A stretch of DNA of 64,000 bases from Thysanoteuthis rhombus (GCA_963457665.1 OY735207.1:45008679-45072678), one strand, 5' to 3'; shown: positions 12,201-48,970, counted from the first letter of the stretch. Notes: generated by a model from the sequence alone, not told the origin. Numbers and translations: made by a program.

Positions 12201-14167
12201 GACTATCCTCATCTTGGTTGTTTTTCATACTAAATTTTTGAGATGAGGTATTATTATTATTTCTATTATTATTCGGACTATTCTCATCTTGGTTGTTTTT
12301 CATATTAAATTTTTGAGATGAGGTATTATTATTATTTTTATTATTATTCAGACTATCCTCATCTTGGTTGTTTTTCATACTAAATTTTTGAGATGAGGTA
12401 TTATTATTATTTCTATTATTATTCGGACTATTCTCATCTTGGTTGTTTTTCATACTAAATTTTTGAGATGAGGTATTATTATTATTTCTATTATTATTCG
12501 GACTATTCTCATCTTGGTTGTTTTTCATACTAAATTTTTGAGATGAGGTATTATTATTATTTCTATTATTATTCAGACTATCCTCATCTTGGTTGTTTTT
12601 CATACTAAATTTTTGAGATGAGGTATTATTATTATTTCTATTATTATTCGGACTATTCTCATCTTGGTTGTTTTTAGAGAAACACTAATGTGTAAGTACT
12701 TGCATAATACAGTAAACCATCACGATAACAAATTGGGGAGAAGGGAGGGGTGTTCATTAAAGCTGAAAGTTTTTTTATACCTGATGGTTGCCCTTAGTTT
12801 GGTAAATAAGTTTGGTAGTTCATCATATTTAGTGAACATCATTCGGTAAATTCAAAAACAGTTTGGTTGCGCCCCCATTCTTTTTTCAAAGTAGGAAAGT
12901 TTGGGACAATAACATCAAATGGAGGGTCCTCACCAGTTGTCATATAGTATATTGTTTATCTTTAGAGATTTGCGTCTTAAAAAAAAAAAAATAAATGTAT
13001 GTGTAGTTTTAATTCAGTCAAAATTCGATTTAATCTAAACAAGGATGTCAATGAAAGTCTACTGATCCGAGATAAGGGGTGAAAGTTAGTTTATCATGTA
13101 AATTATAGCTGCAAAAATTATTTGACCAAATATTTGGACATTTCAACACAAATATATGACTTTTCAATAGCTTTTAACCAACTCATTTGTTCTAGTATTC
13201 AATTGTTTTAGGATCACTCAAAATAAGTAAATAAGTAGCACTTTTTTTCCCTTTATTACTGACTAGTCTAATGCATTCCAAATACCAATGTAATTTGAAT
13301 TGAATAAAAACTCAGATTTTTATTCTGTGGTTGTTTCATTACAAATTCATTCTTTTAAATGTTTGTGTCAGAAAATAAAAAAATCCTTATGGCCAGTTAT
13401 ACTGCTCCTTCTTTCAGTTTTGCTTTTAAAATGTTCAATTATTAATCACAAATTTATACAATATCATTATTGCTTCAATTTCAGGTGTTGATGTGAACAG
13501 TCAACTGCCTGGGGATCAGATTGAAGAAGAGGAAGGAGGGAGCATCGACTATAAAGATGTTCGAAACACTTGTCTACATTGGGCAGTCCAATATGGTCAG
13601 GTTGAAGTTGTAAGGGCTCTTCTACAAAATGGTGCTAACCCCAACATTCTAAATGGTTTCATGGAGACCCCACTGCATGTAGCTTGTGACTACTACAATC
13701 CTTTAATTATTAAAGACCTAATTCTCTATGGTGCAATATCAAACAATACAAATCATGCTGGCATAACCCCTCTTGGTATGCTCATTTCATATGAATCAGG
13801 TTCTGATCTTGTTGAGTATAAAAACAGCATAAGGCTCCTCGTGAGAGCAGGCTATGATATGCAACACGATCTTTGCTGGCAAAAAATGCTCTTTGAAGAT
13901 TGTTCCGGTAGTCAACTTTTAAAAACGTTCCCTGATCAACATTTCATCCATACACTCAAATACATCACACACAATCCTAAAAAGCTGTCACACATTTGTC
14001 GTCTGCAAATAAGGATAACGTTCCACTATGAAGCAGCTGCTTTACAATCTCTTCCCATCTCAAAAGCAATGAAAGAATTCCTTTTCCTGCCGAACTGTTG
14101 CCTTGAATTATCAGATGTTGTTGTTGCAGAAACAGCACCAAAAGAAATGAAAACATCTAATTCTTGA
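9254..14167 (+). CDS. Ankyrin-repeat and SOCS-box protein (ASB-like), 5' partial
   Basis: Three exons join in frame: 9254-9398, 10504-10623 and 13485-14167, giving 315 codons and a stop. Each junction is a canonical AG acceptor / GT donor with matching phase 1. The first exon has an ankyrin-like PPLCFAVECGHSDIVQYLISKG and the second FNPLSLACKGKKINILNMLV. The third has clear ankyrin repeats (TCLHWAVQYGQVEVVRALLQ, then TPLHVACDYYN). The last 60 or so residues contain LSHICRLQIRITFHYEAAAL and LPISKAMKEFLFLP, the pattern of a SOCS box. ASB proteins use ankyrin repeats to bind substrates and the SOCS box to recruit elongin B/C and cullin-5 as a ubiquitin ligase. No start codon was found, so at least one 5' exon is missing or beyond the window. 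The particular ASB orthologue was not resolved. The two introns contain a mariner fragment and a tandem array. Confidence 0.8.
10090..10410 (-). repeat. Inverted copy of the ~130-bp dispersed repeat family
   Basis: On the minus strand this reads like the repeats at 15.1-15.8 and 43.6-44.1 kb (attgattaaattttggg, aatgaatttcaatgac, agatat before the next unit). It sits in the first intron of the SOCS-box gene. Confidence 0.4.
11237..11488 (+). mobile_element. Mariner-type transposase, C-terminal fragment
   Basis: The reading frame ends in PDLPPCDWFFPKRFQTVDLI and later AIPKEDFADCFEKW and EEYFEED, followed by a stop. This matches the C-terminus of mariner transposases (PxLAPCDFFLFPxLK ... AIPxxxFxxCFExW ... 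GxYFEGD). Only the C-terminal third remains, with no visible terminal repeats. It is an intronic DNA-transposon relic, different in sequence from the mariner at 5.6-7.5 kb. Confidence 0.75.
12113..12685. repeat. 75-bp tandem repeat array, about 7.6 copies
   Basis: A unit starting catactaaatttttgagatg recurs exactly every 75 bp (12151, 12226, 12301, 12376, 12451, 12526, 12601), with few differences. On the minus strand it is open in frame, giving a 25-residue Asn-rich repeat, but there is no sign that this is translated. The unit matches the stretch at about 6917-6990 in opposite orientation. The array is flanked by a 13-bp direct repeat, TAATGTGTAAGTA, at 12100-12112 and 12686-12698, which looks like a target-site duplication. 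Confidence 0.95.
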
Positions 14168-14758
14168 CTTACATGTGTATAGAATTCGTTTGGCAATTCA
14201 GAATTACAGACTTTAATTTTTATCACTGTATATGCTGGACTATATGACATGGTTTACATAGATCTTTGGAGGTCTATCACTTACTGCAACACTTCCAAGT
14301 CCCATAACGAGCTTCAGTAAATGGCTTCCTAGTTATAATACCAATGCATTGTATGCCATGTAATTTGCATAGATCATTTTTTCATATTAAATCAAATGCT
14401 TGTCTTCTATAATGGGTCGTGATAAAAACAATTCTATTTCCAAATAGCTGACACTTATTGCCAAATACATTCAAAACATTTGTCTTTAGTGTGAGCCTAG
14501 TGTTCACAGTTTTTCATAAGTATCAGTTGGCTAAAAATTTTTCCTTAGTCGCTGATACATCAGTGATGGGTTATGAATGAGGGCATAATGTAGTTTAATA
14601 ATTGAATGATATCAGAAGAAAAATCCTGTTGAAATTTTTGCTATTATCAAGCTACTGATCAACGACAATATCGGGATTTTCCATTTCTCCTATATTTTTC
14701 ATTCATTACCGGTCTATTAAGCTTCTACAAGTGCACTGTATTTATTTAATATAATAAA
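14168..14758 (+). other. 3' UTR of the ASB-like gene with poly(A) signal
   Basis: After the TGA at 14165 there is about 590 bp of non-coding sequence to an AATAAA at 14753-14758. This is a likely 3' end for the transcript. It is inferred from motif and position only. Confidence 0.4.
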
Positions 14759-15109
14759 TGATTTCATAATATAATTTCTTTTGTAATTTATTCATGTAAT
14801 GAGCTTAGCGTTTCAATGCTTACCTTCATTTTTGACACTGACAATCCCTTTTTTTTCTGATATGACACAGAAAGTGTGCTGAAACAAATTTTAGGTAAAA
14901 AAAACAAAAAACAATTGCAAAAAAAAAGGTGTTTCATCCTCTAATTTTTTGCTACCACCAGAAAGAGTTTGTTAACACAGAAAATGAGTAATAGTCCTGC
15001 AGAATTAGGAAGAGAATTTGAACAAATTTGCATTAAGATGAAAGTCAGTTTATCATGAAAGGAAAAAAGAACATATCCGAAGTCCCCCAAACATGATTAG
15101 CCTAATAGA

Positions 15110-15800
15110 GGTGTATGCATGTCTAGGGCGAGATACAAACCGTATATATGGGGGTGTAACAGGAGTTCTCAATGAATTTCTGTGGAAGGGTGGACAATAC
15201 TGATTAAATTTGTGGTGGTTCCATGCACGATTACCTTCCCTATTTCGTAGTTATATGTCCACATGACATAATATAGCCAAAACTTCACGTCTGTCAACGA
15301 ATTATCTCTGAGATTTTGTTGAAAGATGGACATTAGACTACGATCAATTTTTTTCGGTAGATCCATGTAAAATTCTCATTATTCTAGGTCCACATGATAT
15401 CTCTAAAAGTTCTCAATGGATTTCAGTGGAAATTTTATGGAAGGGTGGGCAACAGGCTTCAAAAGAAATTTTGGTGTGGATCCATACATAATTATCTCCT
15501 CTATGTTCTAGCTTACTGTTGGTAAACACAAAATACATCAATGGATTTCATTGAAATTCCATGAAAGGCTATGGGAGAACTGATTGAATTTCGGGGTGGA
15601 TCCAGGATTTTGGGGGGGATTGAGATTTTTTTCCCCTATATATCTACATATATATATATATGCTCATGTCAGAACATATGATATCTCTAAAAGTTCTCGA
15701 ATTTCAATGACCTTATTTGGAAGAGAGGGAAATGGGCCATAGAAGTGTTTAAATTTTGGGGGTGGATCAGTGCATAATTACTTCTCTTGATCATGGCAGA
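15110..15800 (+). repeat. Diverged ~130-bp tandem units of a dispersed repeat
   Basis: At least four degenerate units, starting near 15165, 15408, 15540 and 15690, share the order gttctcaatgRatttc, tggaagggtggRcaa, gattaaattttgggGtggat and an AT-rich end. The same family is present in + orientation at 43560-44065. It is not recognisably coding. Confidence 0.6.
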
Positions 15801-17433
15801 GGTATGCACCAGCTGATTGCTTTCTAATTTTATCATTATTATTAAACTTTGAATTATGACAGAAGAAACTTAAACTTCTCAAAAAAATTCTTGGATTTTG
15901 CAGGAGCTTTGATGTTTAGACCTATACACCAAGTTTCATCTTTATGCAAATTTGTTCAAGGTCCAAGTATAAATCCTGACTAGTTCTACTGGACGATAAA
16001 GTCAAGTGAGACTACCAAATTGAGATTTTAAAAGAATTAAAAAAAAGAAGCTGAAACCATGTCTCCCAGGTTCAAATGCAGTGGGTACGGAAATACTAGG
16101 GATTATTGTTCCCTCACCCTGACATTTGCTGTTTTATTATACTTATTATCGTTAGAGTGAATGGAAGTTATGATGTATTTGTTCACTAAATTCTATCAAT
16201 GATAAAATTGGTTATATAAAACAGCTAGTTAATAACACAAGTACTATACATCCCTAAACGCACTATAACATAAATCCGGCTCTTCATTAATAATTTTGTT
16301 ATGAAATATTACAGAGCCAGATGTCCGACTTTATGAAATAAGTATTCAGTTTTATTGATGTTCATTTTTTTGTTTGAATTTATTGCTTGCAGAATGTTGG
16401 CAAGAATACATTTCTTGAATGAGAAAGGATTTCAAGAATCGTACAGAATTTCTGACTTCCTTTTCAATGAACTTAGCATCACAAATTTAGAATTACTGGT
16501 TATTACCACATTTACAAGTACACTTATTCATTTCATATAATTATGAAAATCTTGGGGGGGAAAAAAAAGGAAAAAAAGTTAAATGCACACAGCATAACAG
16601 AAAAAAAAGAGTCTTTCTTTCATTTGAGAGCAAATATTGTATGCTTACTCTCCTCTTGTCACTATGAACAATACAAGTCCCCCACTTGACCTGCACCCAG
16701 AGGATCCAACTGAAAAAGCACGCACAAATAGAAACGTTCATTTTAGCATGAATCAAAAGTAGTGTTTGGCGTCCGTTTTCAGAGATCCATTAATGGGCAG
16801 CATACCCCCTCTTCTCCACCTCCCACCAAAGCCTCCGGTGACTCAAGCTTCATGCCATCTGAAAGGCTATTATAGGAATCGTTATCTATATAATACTGAA
16901 ATTCTCTTACAAGAGATAACAATCAAATGCTAATGGTGGAGTTCTTTTGCAGTCAAGCCTTTGAATTTAATGTTCATTCTGGTCACACCAGATTGAACTA
17001 CTTTCCTTTCAAAGAGTGATCCAATGGATCACTGGTTTGTCTAGTAATGAATAAAAATTAATTGTGTTTGCTTACGCTTTTTTATTGATTGTATTTAAAA
17101 TAATTTATAAGATTAAGAAAAAATTAGAAATCTGAATTTATGCTCAAATAAACATTAGTAGTTGTTGAATTTAGCCTTCAATTAACAGTTATGTTTTCAC
17201 ACGTTTGGTTTTACACGTCAGTTTATTAACAGTTATATTCAGTTTCAAACCATGATTTGAGAATTGTGGTGGCAGATTCAAAACGTGCTAGACCATGGAA
17301 GTTGCCGAACTACAGGAGGCTGGATTATAGAGGTAAAACCTGTATTTGTGGATATTAAATCTTTTTTCCAGGTGAACAATAGTTTTGATAAAAAAAAAAA
17401 AAAAAGAGACTTATTGCAAATGAAAACTTTGTT

Positions 17434-17439
17434 TTTATT
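17434..17439 (-). promoter_or_regulatory. NSUN2: Candidate NSUN2 poly(A) signal
   Basis: The minus strand reads AATAAA about 33 nt after the NSUN2 stop codon. A second AATAAA lies at 17081-17086, so a longer 3' UTR is also possible. Confidence 0.4.
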
Positions 17440-17471
17440 GTGATTATCACAGCAAACCATCGAGAAATGTT

Positions 17472-42421
<24,950 letters not shown>

Positions 42422-42925
42422 CTGAAAATAAAGAAAAAGAAAATGAAATATGAGCTCATACGAGAAAAAAAAAAAAAAAAAGACTATGCACAATACAGCA
42501 AAAGTAAAATACAAACTGCAGTATAAAATAAGAGCAATCTCGTGATAATATTCGCAGGAAATAATATTGTGTATTATTTAAAACTAGCTTCATATAAGAC
42601 CAGGTTTTAAAAACATTTATATAATAACAGGAAAAGAATCAAATGCCATGGCTTTCCATCTTTCATTGTTCTTAGAACCAGCTGTTAATAACAAATTTTT
42701 TTCCCATGTTAGTAATTAATTGCATTATTTCCCCACAGAATATTTGCCAATGCAATGCAGCGCATTTCTTATATCAAAAATGACTAGCTCAAGAAAAACC
42801 ACCATTATTCCCCGACTTCTAAAAACCATGACACTCATTGCATACAAAATCTATAAATAATGGGCTATCAACTGGTGCAAACATCAGGCTTCTATCTTCT
42901 ATAAGTTTCAGAGTTATTAAGCTTA

Positions 42926-42932
42926 AAAAAAA

Positions 42933-42992
<60 letters not shown>

Positions 42993-42998
42993 TATATA
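42926..42998. repeat. poly(A) followed by (TA)n
   Basis: About 25 A residues, then TA repeats with a CA interruption. Possibly an old retroposon tail. Confidence 0.9.
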
Positions 42999-43391
42999 AT
43001 ATCTTCAAGACTCGTTATTGAAAGGTGGAAAACATCTGCTACATAAATGCACTCGATAAGAGCAACCTTACCTATGGCTTGGTTGCTATAATGTGAAAAC
43101 TTATTTCATAAAAGACTCTCCCAGAATTACCTGGTATTGCCCTTGGTTAGAGTATGTGATTGGGATATTGTTAAATATTCAACAAGAAAACTTGCTAAAA
43201 TTAGTTTACACTGAATAAACTAGTAATTTGATGAAATATTGACTTTATGATCTCAATGAAGCTTTATAAAATCAGTCTTAATGTTTATTTGAGGATCTTC
43301 CCTCTTTCAAGGTTAAGATTCTGAATGTTTTTTTTTGTTTTTTTGTGGATCAACTCCATGCATTCTTCCTTTGACAGGAGCAGAAATTTAT

Positions 43392-43395
<4 letters not shown>

Positions 43396-43434
<39 letters not shown>
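43396..43434. repeat. (GA)n microsatellite
   Basis: Pure GA array of about 19 units. Confidence 0.95.
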
Positions 43435-43438
<4 letters not shown>

Positions 43439-43559
43439 AGAAGATATTTTTATGTTTATCTTTCATATTCAATCTGATCTGTCCATACAATATCTCCGTA
43501 ATTTCTCAACAAATTTATGGAAAGGTAAGCCAAGGGGTAATAAAGAAGTGATTAAATTT

Positions 43560-44065
43560 TGGAGCAAATTCATCCTTGATTGAGAGATATTTTTCCAATA
43601 TTTTAGACACCTCCATATTCGCTCACGTCTGCCCACACGGCATCACTGAAAGTTCTATGAAATTTCGTGGAAGGGTAGGGCATGTATCACACAAGATGTG
43701 ATTAAATTTTGGGGTGGATTTGAGTTTCAATTTTTTCCCCCCAGAAATTTCAGTATTTGATCTTATTTGTTCATGTGATGTCTCCAACAGTTCTTAATAA
43801 ATTCCAACGATATTTCATGGCTAAGCCATATTGTAAGGAAGAAGTGATCAAAATTTTAGGGTGGATCCAAGAATTTTCTTTTGATTGAAAATTATTCTTA
43901 TGCTTTTTTTTCTTCCTACATTCATGTATTCATTCCTGTCAGTTTACACGATATCTCAAAAAGTTTTCAATACATTTCAATGAAATTTAGTGGAACGGTG
44001 GGCAATAGGCCATAAAAGAAGTGATTACATTTTGGTACAAATTCATGCACAATGACTTAGACATG
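43560..44065 (+). repeat. Diverged ~130-bp tandem units, second locus
   Basis: At least three degenerate units begin near 43653, 43795 and 43965. Each has gttctYaatRaatttc-like, atttcRtggaagggtRggc and gtgattaaattttggggtgg, the same family as 15110-15800. Confidence 0.6.
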
Positions 44066-45781
44066 ATTGGAAGGAACATACATTCAGTCATCCATTTTGA
44101 ATTTCAAAATGGGTGCACTCAAAGTTTGTAGAAAAACTGGCAACAATTTTTCTTCTTAATTTGGATGGTTTTTAGATATGATTCGATTGGGTTGCCAAGA
44201 TTCTATTCCCCTAAAAATTATAAGTTCTACTTGGACAGATTGGTGACACTTTTACTTCTCTTCAGAATCTCAGCCATTTCAGTTGCTCCTGCATTAATAT
44301 TAGGAAAATATCCTACTGTGTCACTTCCAGGCCTTTACGAACAGTAATATGAAATTTCCAATGAATTAAAATGAGGCACAGAGAGATTGAGAGATGCAGA
44401 AATAGCAACAAAATGAACATAGTACTGATATTTAGTACTAACAAAATCAAGTCTTAATCTGGCAACCATATTCAATTTTTCAGGATATCATTTATACACA
44501 GGAAGTAATCGTCTCAATTGCATAAAAATTCTTTTATCTCATTCACTGAACAGAAAAATGTGGGTATAGGCACTAGAATCATCACAATAGATAAATCAGT
44601 TAGTGAGATATTGCCAACATAAGATTTCATAGTAGTCATCTTCAAAATATTGAGCAAAAATGTGAAAAGCTGCCACACTGATAATGCTATCATGCTATAC
44701 TTTTCCTAGCTCTACAGTAATAAACCTAACAAAAAGTCATAGAGAGAATTTGCCCTTAATTTGGTCCCCAAATACACTATAATATTCAAGTAGTGAATCA
44801 CCCATGGTAATACAGACCAGTAGTTCTTTTTCAGCTCCTCTTATATAGAAATCATATCAAAGTGACTTACATAACCAAGCTGGTGCAAATGATTTTCAGG
44901 GCTTGACTAGGATATTTTGAATAAGTTGGGCTACTTTCTGTAGTGGATAATATTGATTATTCTCAAGCTATATCTTCATTTGATTGTTATCAAATGGTGT
45001 AACTAATTGTGGTGCATTGTTTAGCAATAAATCTCCTCCATGAAACTTCACAAATCACTTCTGATATGTTTGATCATTCACAGAACCTTTTCAATAAAGT
45101 GTACAATCCTTTTTTTTGTATTCTAAACACAATTTTACTTTTTACTTTATACAAGGAAGAAAAAAAATAGGCAATGATTGACGGCTGTCACAATAATATC
45201 AAAAGTGATAATTTTGAATGTATAGTAGTTCCTTGAATTTTGTGAGGTGTCAGGGTGCTGACGCAATGTGAAATTGATATTTGATGAATATCCTCTGACC
45301 TCAACCTCGTGGAAAAAAATAAAATTGAAAAAATTGAGTGCTTCGATATGTTAAAAACATACAAGTTTTTGGAACTGCTGACAGAAAAAAAGTGAGTGAT
45401 ATCTCTCAAGAGTTTCCACAACTTGTAAATCAAAATTAAAAATTAAGATCTTTTTGGGCTACTTTGTATTCAACTTCTGTTATTGCTCATGCTAATTTTC
45501 AGATCCTCTCCAGTAGATGATCTAGATCTTGCTATTTTTTGTGCATTAACCCTTCAAGTCTGTATCTAGCCCTTAGTTCCTTTCCAATTTATCGAACTGT
45601 ATTACTCTTATTTACAAAGCGATATATTTTGCCACATAAAAATTTTTTTGTGTGATTCACAAACCCAGGCATTTTCATCAAAATATGTTACTTTTTCACA
45701 GTAATCTGTAAGAGTTGCTTCCCTTGGAAAGAAAAAACAAAACATACTGCAAACAATCAAGTCCACAAAATGGGGACAGAC

Positions 45782-46130
45782 ATCCACTCTTTCTCTGGCC
45801 TTTCCTTCGGGATCAATGTGTAGTATCTGTTCCACGGCAGCGCCCGAGGCGCAGGTACGGACACTTGCCCGTCGAATGGGTCAGAGATTGTGTGCTGGTT
45901 GACATCAAAGACCGAGTGCGCCGGTGCAAGCATTAGCCAATGAGGTTTTACTAAGGCTGCGCTTTGCTACTCGTCCTTCGGCACTCCTATTATTACTCGG
46001 CCCAGCTGCGGGGGGTTGGTTTCCCCGGAGGAGCACTGCTCCATTGCACTTGAAGGTGCAGGTCCCCTGGTTCCAAAGTAAACCGTAGCCGCGTCAGCTG
46101 GAGCCATTTTTGGAAGGGTTGATCCTATTT
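45782..46130 (+). ncRNA. Mosaic of snRNA-like segments (U2, U4, U6, U1)
   Basis: Segments of one GC-rich block on one strand resemble different spliceosomal RNAs. U2 5' end: 45793-45832, with exact GTGTAGTATCTGTTC (45818-45832) including the branch-site-pairing GTAGTA. U4 5' domain: 45917-45969, with exact AGCCAATGAGGTTT (45935-45948). U6 5' end: 45970-46000, CTCG-CTTCGGCA. U1 stem-loop II: 46017-46073, with exact TCCATTGCACT (46040-46050), the U1A-binding loop. An ATTTTTGGA Sm-like site is at 46106-46114. The piece at 45888-45912 (GACATCAA) is weakly U11-like. It could be a chimeric retroposon (snRNA-headed SINEs exist in crocodilians), an snRNA pseudogene cluster, or a transcribed chimera. 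Resemblance is by recall of human snRNAs, not alignment. Confidence 0.55.
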
Positions 46131-46465
46131 TCCCCACGTTAAGCCCGACCTTGTGTCAAATTCCGCTGTGGTGGGACACTGATTAAATAGATACTCAAGT
46201 TAAAAGTAAATGCTCCAAATGCCATCCAATGACAAACACAATCAATTTTTCTATCAACCCAATACAAATTACTCGAGATAAAAATAGGACAACTAAGGAT
46301 AGAAGCTGTCAATTGAATTCATGGACCAAAATTTCTAAATAGAAATTATTGTGATAAAAAATGCATTTTATAATTTATGTTAACATTGTAACTATGCAAG
46401 TTGGATGGAAAGGAAATTGAATGATCATGCTGATCATTACTTTGGAAGAAAATTTTTTCTTCATA

Positions 46466-46470
<5 letters not shown>

Positions 46471-46524
<54 letters not shown>
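46471..46524. repeat. (TA)n microsatellite
   Basis: Pure TA array of about 27 units. Confidence 0.95.
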
Positions 46525-46527
<3 letters not shown>

Positions 46528-47649
46528 CCATTGTCTTTTGCTTTGTAATACATGACATGCTATATTTCTGGTAATACATAGGAGTGCAGACCTGATAATT
46601 TTGCATACACAACTCGCAATCAGACATTCTTATAAAAAATTCAAAAACATATTGCAATTATATAAATATCTTCTTTTCAAGTTTTAATTTTGGAAAATAC
46701 CATCAAGTTATTCATTCGAATGAAAAGAAAAAAAAAAATTACTTTTGCATACTTGAAAAAGATTTTAGGTTCTTTTCAATGTTGATTAATCAAAAATTAA
46801 CTTTATTATCTGATTGACTTCTGCCAACAGAAAAATTTCTACTCTAAATATCTTCTCAAACTAAAGTAATTGTTACATCAAAAAAGGAATTAACAAAAAT
46901 TTTTTGATTTGATGATTACTTGACTGGATTTCGAGAAACATATTACTAACTTTTTTCAAAATGTAGTGAAAGAAATTGTATTTTCTGGCATATAATCTGC
47001 ACTGGTAAAAATTCAAGTCCAAAGTACGCCAGTATTGTTATATAACCAGCATCCTAAAAAATTTTTCCCTTAATTGTTTATATTGTTAGATCACGTTCAT
47101 TTTGGGACCCATCTTCACAAATCAGTGATGAATATATATGTGCAACCAAAGCAAATACAAATCTTGAATGAAAAATCACATCACATTTAATTGAATCAGC
47201 ATGTCTAAGCACTGACAAAAAAATGTTGCCTCAACGAAACGAATATCAGTAGTCAAGCTAAAAAGAAAGTCTGCAACTTCAATCGATCATTTACTTTAGT
47301 AGTCTACCAATGTGTTAGAGTATGGTAAGGTAATCCTATGTTATATTGCCATTCTCACCTATTTGCCATGTTATAATCATTATTACGGCTGTGTGTTGAA
47401 GAGGAAATGTATACATCCAAACCCAGCTTAAAAACACTGCGTGTGTAACCCACAGGTTATATACACTGGAAAATATGGTATATATGTTCAGTGTGCTTCG
47501 TCTGTATATCAAGAGATAGTAGGCAACCATTATGTGGAGTCAGTTCTAAAGTGTGTATTGAGTCAGCTTTCCTTACCTATGTGATGAGAGCCCATTTAAA
47601 CGGAAGACAACAATGTTGACCAACATGCATGAATTTCAACTTTTCATTT

Positions 47650-47960
47650 TCTCTTCCAGACCACTGCCTACATCAAGGTCCTGGATCAAGAAGATGGCCC
47701 AGGAAAGGCTGTAAGTGTTCTAGCAGGACTCCCCCTCCAGCCTTTGTGATACCAGAGTAGCTGTCTGAGAATTTTCACTATCATGTGATATCCTTGCTTT
47801 CCTGATTTGAATCCCCCTAGACTACTGCTTCTGGGGTATTGTCAGCCACAATACCATTGACAAGATGGTCAACATGAATGTGAACCACCTGATTCCAAGG
47901 CTGTATTATGGGTGGTTTCGCTGTATCATCCATTCTTTTATATCTAGTTGAATCATGAAA
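47650..47960 (+). mobile_element. Tc1/mariner-like transposase, C-terminal remnant
   Basis: Broken frames contain LSENFHYHV followed by a region corresponding to PDLNPLDYxxWG (tttgaatccccctagactac). A further segment corresponds to MVNMNxxHLIxxxxxxFRxxI. This is the widely distributed lineage with NSPDLNPLDYYVWG. Several stops; only the end of the gene is present. Confidence 0.6.
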
Positions 47961-48207
47961 ATATATGAATCTTTCTTTTGAATATCTATTTCTCAATATA
48001 TTATAATTTGTTCGATTACCTGATGTACCCTACCCTGTAAATGCAGTCTCACAATAAATATTTAATAAAAATTGTAAATCTTATCCCCAAAAGATTTAAT
48101 GTTTTTTTTTTTTGTTTGTTTTTTTTCGGAGGTGTGGGGTGACTTATAAGTAGCATAATGATAAATTTGGAATTTCTTATAACCTGGGTCATCTATCTAC
48201 TTTTTTT

Positions 48208-48330
48208 TCTTGTTTCTGTCCTTATCACTCTTCCACTTAGAAGGTAACAATTTTGCTGTTGATCATTATGTACCGACCATTTGAAACAATGGACTCATCC
48301 ACTGGAGCAAATTCAGTAGTTTCGAGAATA
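48208..48330 (+). repeat. Diverged dispersed repeat, copy B
   Basis: Partner of 1318-1448, with ctcttccacttagaaggtaa, accgaccatttgaaac and gactcatccac in the same order. Confidence 0.5.
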
Positions 48331-48895
48331 TCATCTCAAAGAAATTTAAATATGTCCATTACATATTTTCAGTGTTATTTACTCCGTGTGGTACAAGATA
48401 AATCCTCAAAGCCGAATTTGCATGTTGACTTGTTTTAATGCAGCTCAAGTTATAGTATTGCTGAACTGAATTGTTGAGTGTATCAAAATGTTACGGTTGA
48501 TCTTTATCATACTCGAGTCACACTTGTAAGCTGATCTAGTGAATGGCTTTATACTGATCTTGCAATATCTTGTAGACAAGTTTCCTTTCTTGCATGATGC
48601 TTTTGATTACCAAACTCATTACTTAGTTGTACATAAAGGATGACTCATTTATGATTATTTCATGGTCTTATTTCCCCAGCAAGTGATTTTCTGGCTCAAC
48701 TCAATTATCCCAACATCCATACATTTTAATAAATTAAATAAACCCCCATTTCATATGATAGTGTCTATGGTTAAGATAATTTATAAAGGGGAAAAAAAAA
48801 AAAAAAATTCCCTCAGTTGAAGTCATCGTTTTTAGGAACCTTACCTGACCACAAAATGGTGGAGTTTGGATATCATGCGAGGAAAACACCATGAA

Positions 48896-48970
48896 ATGAA
48901 AAAAAAAAAAAAAAAAAAAAAAAAAACAAAAAAAAAAAACAAAAAAAAAAAAACAAAAAAAAAAAACAGA
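48896..48970. repeat. A-rich low-complexity run
   Basis: Long poly(A) broken by single C residues at roughly 10-bp spacing. Confidence 0.9.

Larger units (their letters stand above)
14760..17470. other. Intergenic region between the convergent ASB-like and NSUN2 genes
   Basis: The two genes converge here. Apart from the diverged repeat block at 15110-15800, no coding or RNA gene was recognised. Confidence 0.5.
42422..45780. other. NSUN2 upstream region or long intron 1, proximal part
   Basis: No convincing coding exon was identified. Contents are a poly(A)/(TA)n run at 42926-42998, a (GA)n run at 43396-43434 and the repeat block at 43560-44065; the rest is AT-rich sequence. The NSUN2 first exon must lie upstream of 42421. 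Confidence 0.5.

Noticed and set aside
12091-12603. 170-codon Asn-rich frame with 25-residue repeats
   Set aside because: It is the minus-strand reading of the 75-bp tandem array; 75 is a multiple of three so it stays open by arithmetic. No splice or promoter context supports translation.
45780-46130. GC-rich block as NSUN2 promoter or first exon
   Set aside because: Minus-strand frames have early stops and do not resemble an NSUN2 N-terminus; the plus strand matches snRNA cores instead.
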